This document shows, piece after piece, positions 51,325-63,002 of a stretch of DNA of 64,000 nt; within the stretch, counting starts at the first letter, position 1, and every line of letters begins with the position of its first letter. Made by a program: the position numbers and the translations under genes. The notes below the pieces were generated by a model. It had not been told where the DNA came from. It did no database searches and was given only the letters and a program-made list of their open reading frames with translations. This DNA is from Mycobacterium terramassiliense (GTDB taxonomy: Bacteria; Actinomycetota; Actinomycetes; Mycobacteriales; Mycobacteriaceae), in the NCBI RefSeq assembly GCF_900157385.1, contig NZ_LT717701.1:2000219-2064218 (forward strand). Direction: 5' to 3'.

Positions 51325-51974
51325 CCTCCGTCTTCGACTGCGCCGACCCGGACCAGCGCTCGCTCGGCATCGCCTCGGCCTCGGGCGCCCTGAAAAGCGG
51401 CCGACTCGTCGTGCTGCCCACCGACACCGTGTACGGCATCGGCGCGGACGCCTTCGACAGCACCGCGGTGGCGGCGCTGCTCGCGGCGAAGGGGCGCGGC
51501 CGCGACATGCCGGTGGGCGTGCTGGTCGGCTCCTGGCACACCATCGAAGGCCTGGTCTACACGATGCCCGACGGGGCGCGTGACCTCATCCGCGCCTTCT
51601 GGCCCGGGGCGCTGAGCCTGGTGGTGCGCCAGGCGCCGTCGTTGCAGTGGGACCTCGGCGACGCGCGGGGCACCGTGATGCTGCGGATGCCGTTGCACCC
51701 GGTCGCCATCGAGCTGCTGCGCGAGGTCGGGCCCATGGCGGTGTCCAGCGCGAACGTCTCCGGCCGCCCACCCGCGGTCGACGCCGACGAGGCGCGCAGC
51801 CAACTCGGCGATTTGGTCGACGTCTATCTCGACGCGGGCCCGGCCCAGCAGCAGGCCGCCTCCACGATCGTCGACCTGACCGGTGACACGCCGCGCATCC
51901 TGCGCGCCGGTCCGGTGAGCGCCGAGCGGATCGCGGAAGTGCTTGGCACGGACGCGGGAAGCCTGATCGCCTAG
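51321..51974 (+). CDS. Threonylcarbamoyl-AMP synthase (Sua5/YrdC), Rv1301-like
   Basis: A 217-residue YrdC-domain protein making threonylcarbamoyl-AMP from threonine, bicarbonate and ATP for tRNA t6A37. LVVLPTDTVYGIGADAFDSTAVAALLAAKGRGRDMP and the SSANVSG motif are diagnostic. GTG start overlapping prmC (GTGA). No C-terminal Sua5 domain, as expected for this size. Confidence 0.93.
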   Translation: MTSVFDCADPDQRSLGIASASGALKSGRLVVLPTDTVYGIGADAFDSTAVAALLAAKGRGRDMPVGVLVGSWHTIEGLVYTMPDGARDLIRAFWPGALSLVVRQAPSLQWDLGDARGTVMLRMPLHPVAIELLREVGPMAVSSANVSGRPPAVDADEARSQLGDLVDVYLDAGPAQQQAASTIVDLTGDTPRILRAGPVSAERIAEVLGTDAGSLIA

Positions 51975-52022
51975 CGCAACGCGGCCAATCCCGTCTCAGG
52001 CTGGTGCAGTACGGTTTCGCTG

Positions 52023-53207
52023 GTGTCCAGCCTTGCCGGCGGTCTGCTCGCCCTGTCCGATCGGGGCACCGGCGTCCCGCTGCGCGAGCTCGCACTGGTT
52101 GGCCTGACCGCGGCCATCATCACCTACTTCGCGACCGGCCCGGTGCGGGTGCTGGCCACCCGCTTGGGTGCGGTCGCCTACCCGCGGGAACGCGACGTGC
52201 ACGTGACGCCCACCCCGCGCATGGGCGGCCTGGCGATGTTCGTCGGCGTTGTCTCGGCCGTCTTCCTGGCTTGGCAACTCCCGGCCCTTACCCGCGGATT
52301 CGTCTACTCCACCGGCATGCCCGCCGTCCTGGTGGCGGCCGCGGTGATCGTGGGCATCGGCCTGATCGACGATCGCTGGGGCCTGGACGCGCTGACCAAG
52401 TTCGCCGGCCAGATCACCGCCGCCAGCGTGCTGGTCACGATGGGCGTCGCCTGGAGCGTCCTGTACATCCCGATCGGCGGGGTCGGCACCATCGTGCTGG
52501 ACCAGGCCTCCTCGATCCTGCTCACCCTGGCGCTGACCGTGTCGTTCGTCAACGCGATGAACTTCGTCGACGGGCTCGACGGCCTGGCCGCCGGGCTGGG
52601 CCTCATCATGGCGATGGCGATCTGCATGTTCTCGGTCGGCCTGCTGCGCGACCACGGCGGCGACGTGCTGTTCTATCCGCCCGCCGTCATCTCCGTCGTG
52701 ATCGCCGGGGCCTGTCTGGGATTCTTGCCGCACAACTTCCATCGGGCCAGGATCTTCATGGGCGATTCCGGCTCGATGCTGATCGGCCTGATGATCGCCG
52801 CGGCGGCCACGACCGCCGCCGGCCCGGTCTCGCAGAACGCCTACGGCGCCCGCGACGTGTTTGCTCTGCTGTCACCGTTCCTGCTGGTGGTGGCCGTCAT
52901 TTTCGTGCCGATGCTCGACCTTCTGCTGGCGATCGTGCGCCGCACCCGCGCGGGCCGCAGCGCATTCAGCCCGGACAAAATGCACCTGCATCACCGGTTG
53001 CTGCAAATCGGGCATTCGCATCGCCGGGTGGTCCTGCTCATCTATCTGTGGGTGGGCATCGTCGCGTTCGGCGCCGCGAGCACCATCTTTTTCGACCCGC
53101 GCGACACCGGGGCGGTCATGCTGGGCGCGATCGTGGTCGCCGGGGTGGCCACCGCGATCCCGCTGCTGCGCCGCCGCGACGACTACCAAGACGTGGACTT
53201 GGACTGA
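52023..53207 (+). CDS. wecA: Decaprenyl-phosphate GlcNAc-1-phosphate transferase (WecA/Rfe)
   Basis: A 394-residue polytopic membrane enzyme, about 11 helices. The polyprenyl-phosphate transferase motifs are PTPRMGGLAMF, the acidic LIDDRWGLDAL, NFVDGLDGLA and the basic HLHHRLLQIGHSHR. It starts mycolyl-arabinogalactan-peptidoglycan linker synthesis by adding GlcNAc-1-phosphate to decaprenyl phosphate. GTG start at 52023; it corresponds to rfe, Rv1302. Confidence 0.95.
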   Translation: MSSLAGGLLALSDRGTGVPLRELALVGLTAAIITYFATGPVRVLATRLGAVAYPRERDVHVTPTPRMGGLAMFVGVVSAVFLAWQLPALTRGFVYSTGMPAVLVAAAVIVGIGLIDDRWGLDALTKFAGQITAASVLVTMGVAWSVLYIPIGGVGTIVLDQASSILLTLALTVSFVNAMNFVDGLDGLAAGLGLIMAMAICMFSVGLLRDHGGDVLFYPPAVISVVIAGACLGFLPHNFHRARIFMGDSGSMLIGLMIAAAATTAAGPVSQNAYGARDVFALLSPFLLVVAVIFVPMLDLLLAIVRRTRAGRSAFSPDKMHLHHRLLQIGHSHRRVVLLIYLWVGIVAFGAASTIFFDPRDTGAVMLGAIVVAGVATAIPLLRRRDDYQDVDLD

Positions 53208-53458
53208 CGAAACGCACCTACGACAGCCGGTAGTAGGCGTGCCGATCGTATGGTACGGTGCAGGTAGAACCCCAAAAAGAAGCTTTGAGGGTTGCCGGCC
53301 AGCCGGCCCTTCGGATGCATCTCCGAGCGCGCCGAATCACGACCGACGTGGGGAGCTACCCCTTGGGTGATTCCCCTGTGACGTGCGATACGCTCGGCGG
53401 GCCACCGATCGGTCGGTCGGGGGTTCCCCGTTTCACTACCTGGGATTGAGGTGCTGCA
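53208..53458 (+). promoter_or_regulatory. Leader/promoter region of the atp operon
   Basis: A 251-base gap without a convincing gene. TATGGT and TACGGT (near 53252-53262) fit the mycobacterial -10 pattern TANNNT, but no clear -35 was found. A GC palindrome (GCCGGC-CA-GCCGGC, about 53292-53305) lies downstream in the probable leader. Confidence 0.35.
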
Positions 53459-53935
53459 GTGACGACGCCAGCGCAGGACGCGCCGTTGGTGTTTCCCTCT
53501 GTTGCTTTCCGTCCGGTTCGGCTGTTTGTGCTCAGCGTCGGGATCACCGCGCTCGCGATGCTCGCCGCCGGATTGCTCGGGCATCTCATGGTCGGGGTGT
53601 TCTTTGGAATCGGGTTGTTCCTGGGTTTGCTCAACGCGCTGCTGGTACGGCATTCGGTGGATTCGATTACCGCGCGGGAACACCCGTTGAAAAGGTCGAT
53701 GGCGGTCAATTCGCTGTCGCGCCTGGCCATCATCACCATCGTCGGGCTGATCATCGCCTACGTATTCCGGCCCGCGGGGTTGGGTGTGCTGTTCGGCCTG
53801 GCGCTGTTCCAGGTGCTGCTGGTCGTGGCCACCGCGCTGCCGGTCTGGAAGAAGCTGCGCACGGGCGAACCGGTACCGGCGTCGGCCCGTGAGGCCCTGG
53901 AAGACACCGACGGAGGCAACACCAGCGATGATTGA
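53459..53935 (+). CDS. AtpI-like membrane protein (Rv1303-like)
   Basis: A 158-residue protein with four hydrophobic segments (about 16-36, 38-60, 76-96 and 99-118), the first gene of the ATP synthase operon. Such proteins are thought to help assemble the c-ring. GTG start at 53459. It overlaps atpB by 8 bases. Confidence 0.88.
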   Translation: MTTPAQDAPLVFPSVAFRPVRLFVLSVGITALAMLAAGLLGHLMVGVFFGIGLFLGLLNALLVRHSVDSITAREHPLKRSMAVNSLSRLAIITIVGLIIAYVFRPAGLGVLFGLALFQVLLVVATALPVWKKLRTGEPVPASAREALEDTDGGNTSDD

Positions 53936-54683
53936 GACGTTCCTGGCCGGTTCCCAGATCGAGGTCGGCGAGCACACCACCGCCAAGTGGCTCGGTCTGA
54001 CCGTCAACACCGACACCGTCCTGTCGACCGCGCTCGCCGCGGTGATCGTGCTCGCGCTGGCCTTCTTCCTGCGCGCCAAGATCACGTCGAGCGGCGTCCC
54101 CAGTGGGGTCCAATTGTTCTGGGAGGCGCTCACGATTCAGATGCGCGACCAGATCGAGGGCGCCATCGGGATGCGGATCGCGCCGTTCGTGCTGCCGCTG
54201 GCGGTCACGATCTTCGTGTTCATCTTGATCTCCAACTGGTTGTCGGTGCTGCCGCTGCAGTACACCGACAAATCCGGTCAGACCACCGAATTGCTCAAGT
54301 CGGCCGCAGCGGACATCAATTACGTGTTGGCGCTGGCCCTCTTCGTGTTCGTCTGCTACCACGTGGCCGGGATCTGGCGCCGCGGCATCATCGGGCATCC
54401 GCTCAAGGTGCTCAAGGGCCACGTCGCGTTCCTGGCGCCGATCAACCTGGTCGAAGAATTGGCGAAGCCGATCTCGTTGTCGCTCCGACTTTTTGGCAAC
54501 ATCTTCGCCGGCGGCATCTTGGTGGCGCTGATCGCGCTCTTCCCCGCCTACATCATGTGGTTGCCCAACGCCATCTGGAAATCGTTCGACCTGTTCGTCG
54601 GGGCGATCCAGGCCTTCATCTTCTCGATCCTGACCATCTTGTACTTCAGCCAGGCCATGGAGCTGGAGGAGCACCACGACTAG
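53928..54683 (+). CDS. atpB: ATP synthase Fo subunit a
   Basis: A 251-residue polytopic subunit with the proton half-channels. The essential arginine is Arg187 in LSLRLFGNIFAGG, and the C-terminal helix ends in FSQAMELEEHHD. It interfaces with the c-ring carrying Glu61. ATG 53928. Confidence 0.96.
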   Translation: MIETFLAGSQIEVGEHTTAKWLGLTVNTDTVLSTALAAVIVLALAFFLRAKITSSGVPSGVQLFWEALTIQMRDQIEGAIGMRIAPFVLPLAVTIFVFILISNWLSVLPLQYTDKSGQTTELLKSAAADINYVLALALFVFVCYHVAGIWRRGIIGHPLKVLKGHVAFLAPINLVEELAKPISLSLRLFGNIFAGGILVALIALFPAYIMWLPNAIWKSFDLFVGAIQAFIFSILTILYFSQAMELEEHHD

Positions 54684-54746
54684 AACGCGCACGAATCGTT
54701 CGGGCACACAAACGATCACAAGATAACGCTAGATAAGGAGAAACAC

Positions 54747-54992
54747 ATGGACCCCACTATCGCTGCCGGTGCCCTCATCGGCGGTGGACTGATCATGGGT
54801 GGCGGCGCCATCGGAGCCGGTATCGGTGACGGTGTCGCGGGCAACGCGCTGGTTGCGGGTATCGCCCGGCAACCCGAGGCGCAGGGCCGTTTGTTCACGC
54901 CGTTCTTCATCACCGTCGGTCTGGTCGAGGCGGCCTACTTCATCAACCTGGCGTTCATGGCGTTGTTCGTCTTCGCAACCCCCGTCACGTAG
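54747..54992 (+). CDS. atpE: ATP synthase Fo subunit c
   Basis: An 81-residue two-helix hairpin. The proton-carrying Glu61 is present in LVEAAYF, and the residues known to matter for bedaquiline in mycobacteria, Asp28, Leu59, Glu61, Ala63 and Ile66, are all the susceptible types. AAGGAG lies 8 bases before the ATG. Forms the rotating ring of Fo. Confidence 0.97.
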   Translation: MDPTIAAGALIGGGLIMGGGAIGAGIGDGVAGNALVAGIARQPEAQGRLFTPFFITVGLVEAAYFINLAFMALFVFATPVT

Positions 54993-55001
54993 TTCGCTGT
55001 G

Positions 55002-55544
55002 ATGGGTGACTCGAACGCCATTGTGCTGGCGGCCGGCCAGGCAGTAGCAGAGGGAGGCAAGGGGGGCGGCAACTTCCTTGTCCCCAACGGCACGTTCTTC
55101 TTCGTGCTGGCCATCTTCCTCATCGTGCTTGCCGTCATCGGCACCTTCGTGGTCCCGCCGATCCTCAAGGTGCTGCGCGAGCGCGACGCCATGGTCGCCA
55201 AGACCCAGGCCGACAACAAGAAGTCGGCCGAGCAGTTCGAAGCCGCCCAGGCCGATTACGAAGAAGTCATGAAGGATGCGCGCGTGCAGGCGTCGTCGTT
55301 CCGCGACAACGCCCGCGCCGAGGGCCGTAAGGTCGTCGACGACGCGCGCGCCCGTGCCGAGCAAGAAGTGATGTCGACGTTGCAGCTGGCCGCCGAGCAA
55401 TTGAAACGGGAAAGGGACGCCGTGGAACTGGATCTGCGCGCCAACGTGGGATCCATGTCGGCGACCCTGGCCAGCCGAATCCTCGGTGTCGACGTCGCGC
55501 CCGCCGCCGCGTCCGCCTCCGCCACCAAGTCGTCCGGGCGGTAA
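55002..55544 (+). CDS. atpF: ATP synthase Fo subunit b
   Basis: A 180-residue subunit with one transmembrane helix (about 32-52, FFFVLAIFLIVLAVIGTFVV) followed by a long charged helix that forms the peripheral stalk. ATG at 55002 gives the usual MGDS start; a GTG one codon earlier is in frame. Mycobacteria combine this subunit with the b-delta fusion encoded next. Confidence 0.95.
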   Translation: MGDSNAIVLAAGQAVAEGGKGGGNFLVPNGTFFFVLAIFLIVLAVIGTFVVPPILKVLRERDAMVAKTQADNKKSAEQFEAAQADYEEVMKDARVQASSFRDNARAEGRKVVDDARARAEQEVMSTLQLAAEQLKRERDAVELDLRANVGSMSATLASRILGVDVAPAAASASATKSSGR

Positions 55545-55551
55545 TCGGCAC

Positions 55552-56892
55552 ATGTGGACTTTCCTTGGACAGTTGTTCGGGTTCGCGGTCATCGTGGCGC
55601 TGGTGGTGCGGTATGTCGTGCCGCCCGTGCGCAGGATGATGACCGCCCGGCAAGACCTGGTGCGCCAGCAGTTGGCCGACTCGGCCGCGGCCGCCGAGCG
55701 GTTGACCGAGTCGACGACGGCCCACAGCAAGGCAGTCGAGGCCGCCAAGGAAGAGGCGGAAAAGGTCGTCGAAGAGGCCAAGTCGGACGCCGAACGCATC
55801 ACCGAGCAGTTGCAGGCCCAGGCCACGGTGGAGGCCGACCGCATCACGGCGCAGGGCGCGCGCCAGTCAGAGCTGCTGCGCGCGCAGCTGACCCGTCAAC
55901 TCCGCCTGGAGCTTGGACACGAATCCGTCCGCCAGGCAGGGGAATTGGTGCGCAGCTACGTCGCCGACTCCGAACAGCAGTCGGCCACCGTCGATCGTTT
56001 CCTGGACGATCTGGACGCCATGGCGCCGGCACCCGCCGAGGTCGCCTACCCGCTGCTGGCGAAGATGCGCTCGGCCAGCCGGGAGGCGCTGCGCGCGGTG
56101 TCGGATCGGTTCGGCACCATCGCCAAGGACCTCGACAACAAAGCGCTTTCCACCCTCTCCAGCGAGCTGGTGGCGGTGGCAACAATGCTGGACCGTGAAA
56201 TCGTGGTCACCCGCTACCTCACCGTGCCCGCCGAAGACGCGGCACCGCGGGTCCGGCTCATCGAGCGACTGGTGTCCGGCAAGGTTGGCGACGCCGCGCT
56301 CGACGTGTTGCGGGCGGCGGTGTCCGAACGCTGGTCGGCCAACACGGATTTGGTCGACGCCATCGAACACATTTCGCGGCAAGCCCTGCTGGAGGTCGCC
56401 GAACGCGAAGACAAGGTCGATGAGGTCGAAGACCAATTGTTCCGGGTCTCCCGCGTTCTTGACGCGCAGCCGCGACTTGCCATCCTGTTGGGCGATTACG
56501 GTTCCCCCGCCGAAGGCCGGATCGGCTTGCTGCGCAAGGTGCTTGAGGGCGCGAACACGCGGGTAAACCCGGTAGCGCTGTCGCTGCTGACCCAGACGAT
56601 CGAGCTGCTGAGGGGAGAGCCGGCCGAGGTGGCCGTGAAGTTCTTGGCGGAAGTCGCGGTGGCCCGCCGCGGCGAGATCGTCGCGCAGGTCACCGCCGCG
56701 GCCGGCCTCAGCGATGCCCAGCGCGCCCGCCTCACCGAGGTTCTCAGCCGCATCTACACCCATCCGGTGACGGTGCAGCTGCAGGTCGACCCCGACGTGC
56801 TGGGCGGGCTGTTGATCGCGGTGGCCGACGAGGTGATCGACGGGACGCTCTCCTCTCGCCTGGCCGCGGCCGAGGCCCAGTTGCCCGACTGA
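55552..56892 (+). CDS. atpFH: ATP synthase b-delta fusion subunit
   Basis: A 446-residue fusion, the mycobacterial arrangement. Residues 1-110 form a second b-type stalk with a transmembrane helix (FLGQLFGFAVIVALVVRYVV), residues 110-270 are a fusion-specific region, and residues 270-446 are the delta (OSCP) domain (ERLVSGKVGDAALDVLRAAVS, and QLQVDPDVLGGLLIAVADEVIDGTL-like end). It connects F1 to the stator. ATG 55552, 7 bases after atpF. Annotated atpH in M. tuberculosis. Confidence 0.95.
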   Translation: MWTFLGQLFGFAVIVALVVRYVVPPVRRMMTARQDLVRQQLADSAAAAERLTESTTAHSKAVEAAKEEAEKVVEEAKSDAERITEQLQAQATVEADRITAQGARQSELLRAQLTRQLRLELGHESVRQAGELVRSYVADSEQQSATVDRFLDDLDAMAPAPAEVAYPLLAKMRSASREALRAVSDRFGTIAKDLDNKALSTLSSELVAVATMLDREIVVTRYLTVPAEDAAPRVRLIERLVSGKVGDAALDVLRAAVSERWSANTDLVDAIEHISRQALLEVAEREDKVDEVEDQLFRVSRVLDAQPRLAILLGDYGSPAEGRIGLLRKVLEGANTRVNPVALSLLTQTIELLRGEPAEVAVKFLAEVAVARRGEIVAQVTAAAGLSDAQRARLTEVLSRIYTHPVTVQLQVDPDVLGGLLIAVADEVIDGTLSSRLAAAEAQLPD

Positions 56893-56944
56893 ACACATCA
56901 GCTACAACCCCACGAACGAAGATCAAGTAGGAAGACGAAAAGCC

Positions 56945-58627
<1,683 letters not shown>

Positions 58628-58633
58628 CTAACG

Positions 58634-59548
58634 ATGGCGGCCACACTTCGCGAATTGCGCGGGCGGATTCGTTCGGCAGGGTCGATCAAAAAGATCACCA
58701 AGGCCCAGGAGATGATCGCTACGTCGCGCATCGGTAAGGCGCAGACCCGGCTGGAATCCGCACGGCCCTACGCCTTCCAGATCACCGCGACGCTCACCAC
58801 CCTGTCCGCCGAGGCCGCCCTGGACCACCCGTTGCTGGTCGAGCGGGAGGACCCGAAGCGGGCGGGCGTCCTGGTGGTGTCCTCCGACCGGGGGCTGTGC
58901 GGCGCCTACAACTCCAGCGTGTTCCGTCGCTCCGAGGAGCTGTTCTCCCTGCTGCGGGAGGAGGGAAAGACGCCGGTTCTGTACACGGTCGGCCGTAAGG
59001 CGTTGAACTACTTCAAGTTCCGCAACTGGGACATCACCGATTCCTGGACGGGGTTCTCCGAGCAGCCGACGTACGAAAATGCCACGGAGATCGCCTCGAC
59101 CCTGGTCGACACGTTCATGAAGGGCGCGGGTGACGACGAGGGTCAGCCGGACGACGTCCAAGGCGTCGACGAATTGCACATCGTCTACTCGGAGTTCAAG
59201 TCGATGATGTCGCAAACCGCGGTGGCCCACCGCATCGCGCCGCTGGTGGTGGAGTACGTCGAGGAAGAACCCGAGCTGCACACCCTGTACTCGTTCGAGC
59301 CCGACGCCACAACGCTTTTCGAGGCTTTGCTGCCGCGTTACCTGACCACCCGCGTCTACGCGGCGCTGTTGGAAGCCGCGGCGTCGGAGCTGGCGTCGCG
59401 CCAGCGAGCGATGAAGTCGGCAACGGACAACGCGGACGACCTGATCAAGGAGCTGACGCTGATGGCGAACCGCGAGCGGCAGGCCCAGATCACCCAGGAG
59501 ATCAGCGAAATCGTCGGCGGCGCAAACGCGCTCGCCGACGCTAAGTAG
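58634..59548 (+). CDS. atpG: ATP synthase F1 subunit gamma
   Basis: A 304-residue rotor shaft. The N- and C-terminal coiled helices are typical (RELRGRIRSAGSIKKITKAQEM). A mycobacteria-specific loop insertion is present at about residues 163-178 (GAGDDEGQPDDVQG), which regulates coupling in this genus. ATG at 58634. Confidence 0.96.
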   Translation: MAATLRELRGRIRSAGSIKKITKAQEMIATSRIGKAQTRLESARPYAFQITATLTTLSAEAALDHPLLVEREDPKRAGVLVVSSDRGLCGAYNSSVFRRSEELFSLLREEGKTPVLYTVGRKALNYFKFRNWDITDSWTGFSEQPTYENATEIASTLVDTFMKGAGDDEGQPDDVQGVDELHIVYSEFKSMMSQTAVAHRIAPLVVEYVEEEPELHTLYSFEPDATTLFEALLPRYLTTRVYAALLEAAASELASRQRAMKSATDNADDLIKELTLMANRERQAQITQEISEIVGGANALADAK

Positions 59549-59567
59549 CGCACGAGGAAGAAGAAAA

Positions 59568-61034
<1,467 letters not shown>

Positions 61035-61056
61035 GGATCAGTCGAAAGGTATTGGC

Positions 61057-61422
61057 ATGGCCGAATTGAACGTTGAGATAGTCGCCGTCGAACGGAAGAT
61101 CTGGTCGGGCGAGGCAACGTTCCTGTTCACCCGCACCACCGTCGGCGAGATCGGCATCCTGCCCCACCACATCCCACTGGTGGCTCAGCTGGTGGACGAC
61201 GCCATGGTGCGCGTCGAACGCGAAGGCGAGGACGACCTGCGGATCGCGGTCGATGGCGGGTTCCTGACGGTGACCGAGGAACAGGTCAGCATCCTGGCCG
61301 AATCGGCCGAGTTCGAGTCGGAGATCGACGAGAACGCCGCCCGGGAGGCGGCCGAGTCGGACGATCCCCGCATCGCCGCGAGGGGGCGCGCCAGACTGCG
61401 CGCCGTCGGCGCGATCGACTAG
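61057..61422 (+). CDS. atpC: ATP synthase F1 subunit epsilon
   Basis: A 121-residue epsilon. The beta-sandwich (GEIGILPHHIPLVAQL) and a short C-terminal helical domain are seen, as in the M. tuberculosis form. ATG 61057 with GAAAGG nearby. Last subunit of the operon. Confidence 0.95.
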   Translation: MAELNVEIVAVERKIWSGEATFLFTRTTVGEIGILPHHIPLVAQLVDDAMVRVEREGEDDLRIAVDGGFLTVTEEQVSILAESAEFESEIDENAAREAAESDDPRIAARGRARLRAVGAID

Positions 61423-61430
61423 CGCCGTCG

Positions 61431-61874
61431 ATGAGCGCGCCCATGGTCGGCATGGTCGTGCTCGTCGTCATGCTGGGGGCCGCCGTCCTCGCACTGAGCT
61501 ATCGGCTGTGGAAGCTGCGCCAGGGCGGCACGGCCGGGATCATGCGGGACATCCCCGCCGTCGGCGGGCACGGCTGGCGGCACGGCGTGATCCGCTATCG
61601 CGGTGGCGAGGCCGCCTTCTACCGGTTGTCGAGCCTGCGGTTGTGGCCGGACCGCAGGCTCAGCCGGCGTGGGGTGGAGATCGTGGCCCGCCGTGCGCCG
61701 CGCGGCGACGAATTCGACATCATGACCGACGAGATCGTCGTCCTGGAGCTGCGCGACACGACTCAGGACCACAGGTCCGGTTACGAGCTCGCACTCGACA
61801 GGGGCGCGCTGACCGCATTTTTGTCCTGGCTGGAATCCCGTCCCTCGCCGCGCGCACGCCGGCGCAGCGTGTGA
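61431..61874 (+). CDS. DUF2550-type membrane protein (Rv1312-like)
   Basis: A 147-residue protein with one N-terminal transmembrane helix (about 5-24) and a soluble PH-like domain with many arginines (GGEAAFYRLSSLRLWPDRRLSRRGVEIVARR). It follows atpC with an 8-base gap and corresponds to Rv1312, a secreted or membrane protein of unknown role conserved after the atp operon. Confidence 0.9.
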   Translation: MSAPMVGMVVLVVMLGAAVLALSYRLWKLRQGGTAGIMRDIPAVGGHGWRHGVIRYRGGEAAFYRLSSLRLWPDRRLSRRGVEIVARRAPRGDEFDIMTDEIVVLELRDTTQDHRSGYELALDRGALTAFLSWLESRPSPRARRRSV

Positions 61875-62309
61875 CTACCACCCGCTGACGGTCTGGCACC
61901 CGTATTCTTCGGGCGCGACGTCGCGCACCGTTTCGCTGAACTGCCAGCGATGCCCCGCGAGGTCCTCGACGGTGCATTCCCGTTCGCCGTATTCGCGGTC
62001 GACCGGCGCCTCCAACACCTTCGCGCCGGCCGCCCGGGCGCGTTCGAACTGGCCGTCCACGTCGGCGACCCGCACCTTGATCTCGTGCGTGACGACGCCG
62101 GCCGTCGGCGGTCGCCGCTCGCCAGCCACGTCCGCGAGGATCACGGCCCCGTGTGCGCCGATGCCCAGCTGCGCGCGGTGGCCGTCGCCGATCCGGGTTC
62201 GCTCGACGAAGCCGAAGGCCGCGGCGAGCCAATCCACCGCCGCCCGCACGTCCGGGTAGACCAGCACCGGGATCACGGCGACCGGTGGGATCGATCGGTT
62301 GTTTTTCAT
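61875..62309 (-). CDS. VOC family protein
   Basis: A 144-residue glyoxalase-fold protein. It has the motifs IPVLVYPDVRAAVDWLAAAFGF, DGHRAQLG and RECTVEDLAGHRWQFSETV, the last matching the PhnB/Glo_EDI_BRP group. Start at the ATG 62307-62309. Its stop abuts the DUF2550-type gene. The function is unknown, and M. tuberculosis has an IS element near this place. Confidence 0.83.
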   Translation of the reverse strand: MKNNRSIPPVAVIPVLVYPDVRAAVDWLAAAFGFVERTRIGDGHRAQLGIGAHGAVILADVAGERRPPTAGVVTHEIKVRVADVDGQFERARAAGAKVLEAPVDREYGERECTVEDLAGHRWQFSETVRDVAPEEYGCQTVSGW

Positions 62310-62325
62310 TGCCGCACTGCAGCTT

Positions 62326-62898
62326 TCATCGGTCGCCGCCCGGCTTCCAAAGCACGTCGCCCTCGGGATTGGCCGCCCGCGCCAGGATGAACAGCAGGTC
62401 CGACAGCCGGTTGAGGTACTTCGCCGGCAGCACGCTGACCGCGTCGGGCTGGGAATCGATCGCGGCCCACGCCGAGCGCTCGGCCCGTCGCACCACGGTG
62501 CGGGCGACGTGCAACAGCGCCGACAGCGGCGAACCTCCGGGCAGCACAAAGGAATTCAGCGCAGGCAGGGGTTCGTTGTACTTGTCGCACCATGCTTCGA
62601 GCCGATCGATGTAGGCCTGGGCAACTCGCAGCGGGGGATATTTGGGGTTTTCCACCACCGGGGTCGACAGATCCGCGCCCGCGTCGAACAAGTCGTTCTG
62701 GATCTGCCGCAACACACCGGCGACTTCCCCGTCGGGGCGACCGAGGGCTATCGCGACGCCGATCGCGGAGTTGGCCTCGTCGCAGTCGGCGTACGCCACC
62801 AGGCGGGGATCGTTTTTGGAGACCCGTGAGAAATCGCTCAATCCCGTCGTCCCGTCGTCGCCGGTACGCGTATATATGCGGGTCAGGTGGATCGCCAT
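62326..62898 (-). CDS. Corrinoid adenosyltransferase (PduO/MMAB type), Rv1314c-like
   Basis: A 190-residue ATP:cob(I)alamin adenosyltransferase forming adenosylcobalamin. TRTGDDGTTGLSDF is the ATP phosphate-binding start and ARTVVRRAERSAW plus LNRLSDLLFILAR complete the family signature. ATG at 62896-62898. It supplies cofactor for methylmalonyl-CoA mutase and related enzymes. Confidence 0.93.
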   Translation of the reverse strand: MAIHLTRIYTRTGDDGTTGLSDFSRVSKNDPRLVAYADCDEANSAIGVAIALGRPDGEVAGVLRQIQNDLFDAGADLSTPVVENPKYPPLRVAQAYIDRLEAWCDKYNEPLPALNSFVLPGGSPLSALLHVARTVVRRAERSAWAAIDSQPDAVSVLPAKYLNRLSDLLFILARAANPEGDVLWKPGGDR

Positions 62899-63002
62899 GA
62901 GAAAACGGTACTCGGCCGGCCGCCCCGCTCCGCTGCGCGGAGCGCATCGTCGTCAAGCGAGGCTGACTGACAAGCCGAAACCGCTTCACTAAACTGACGC
63001 GG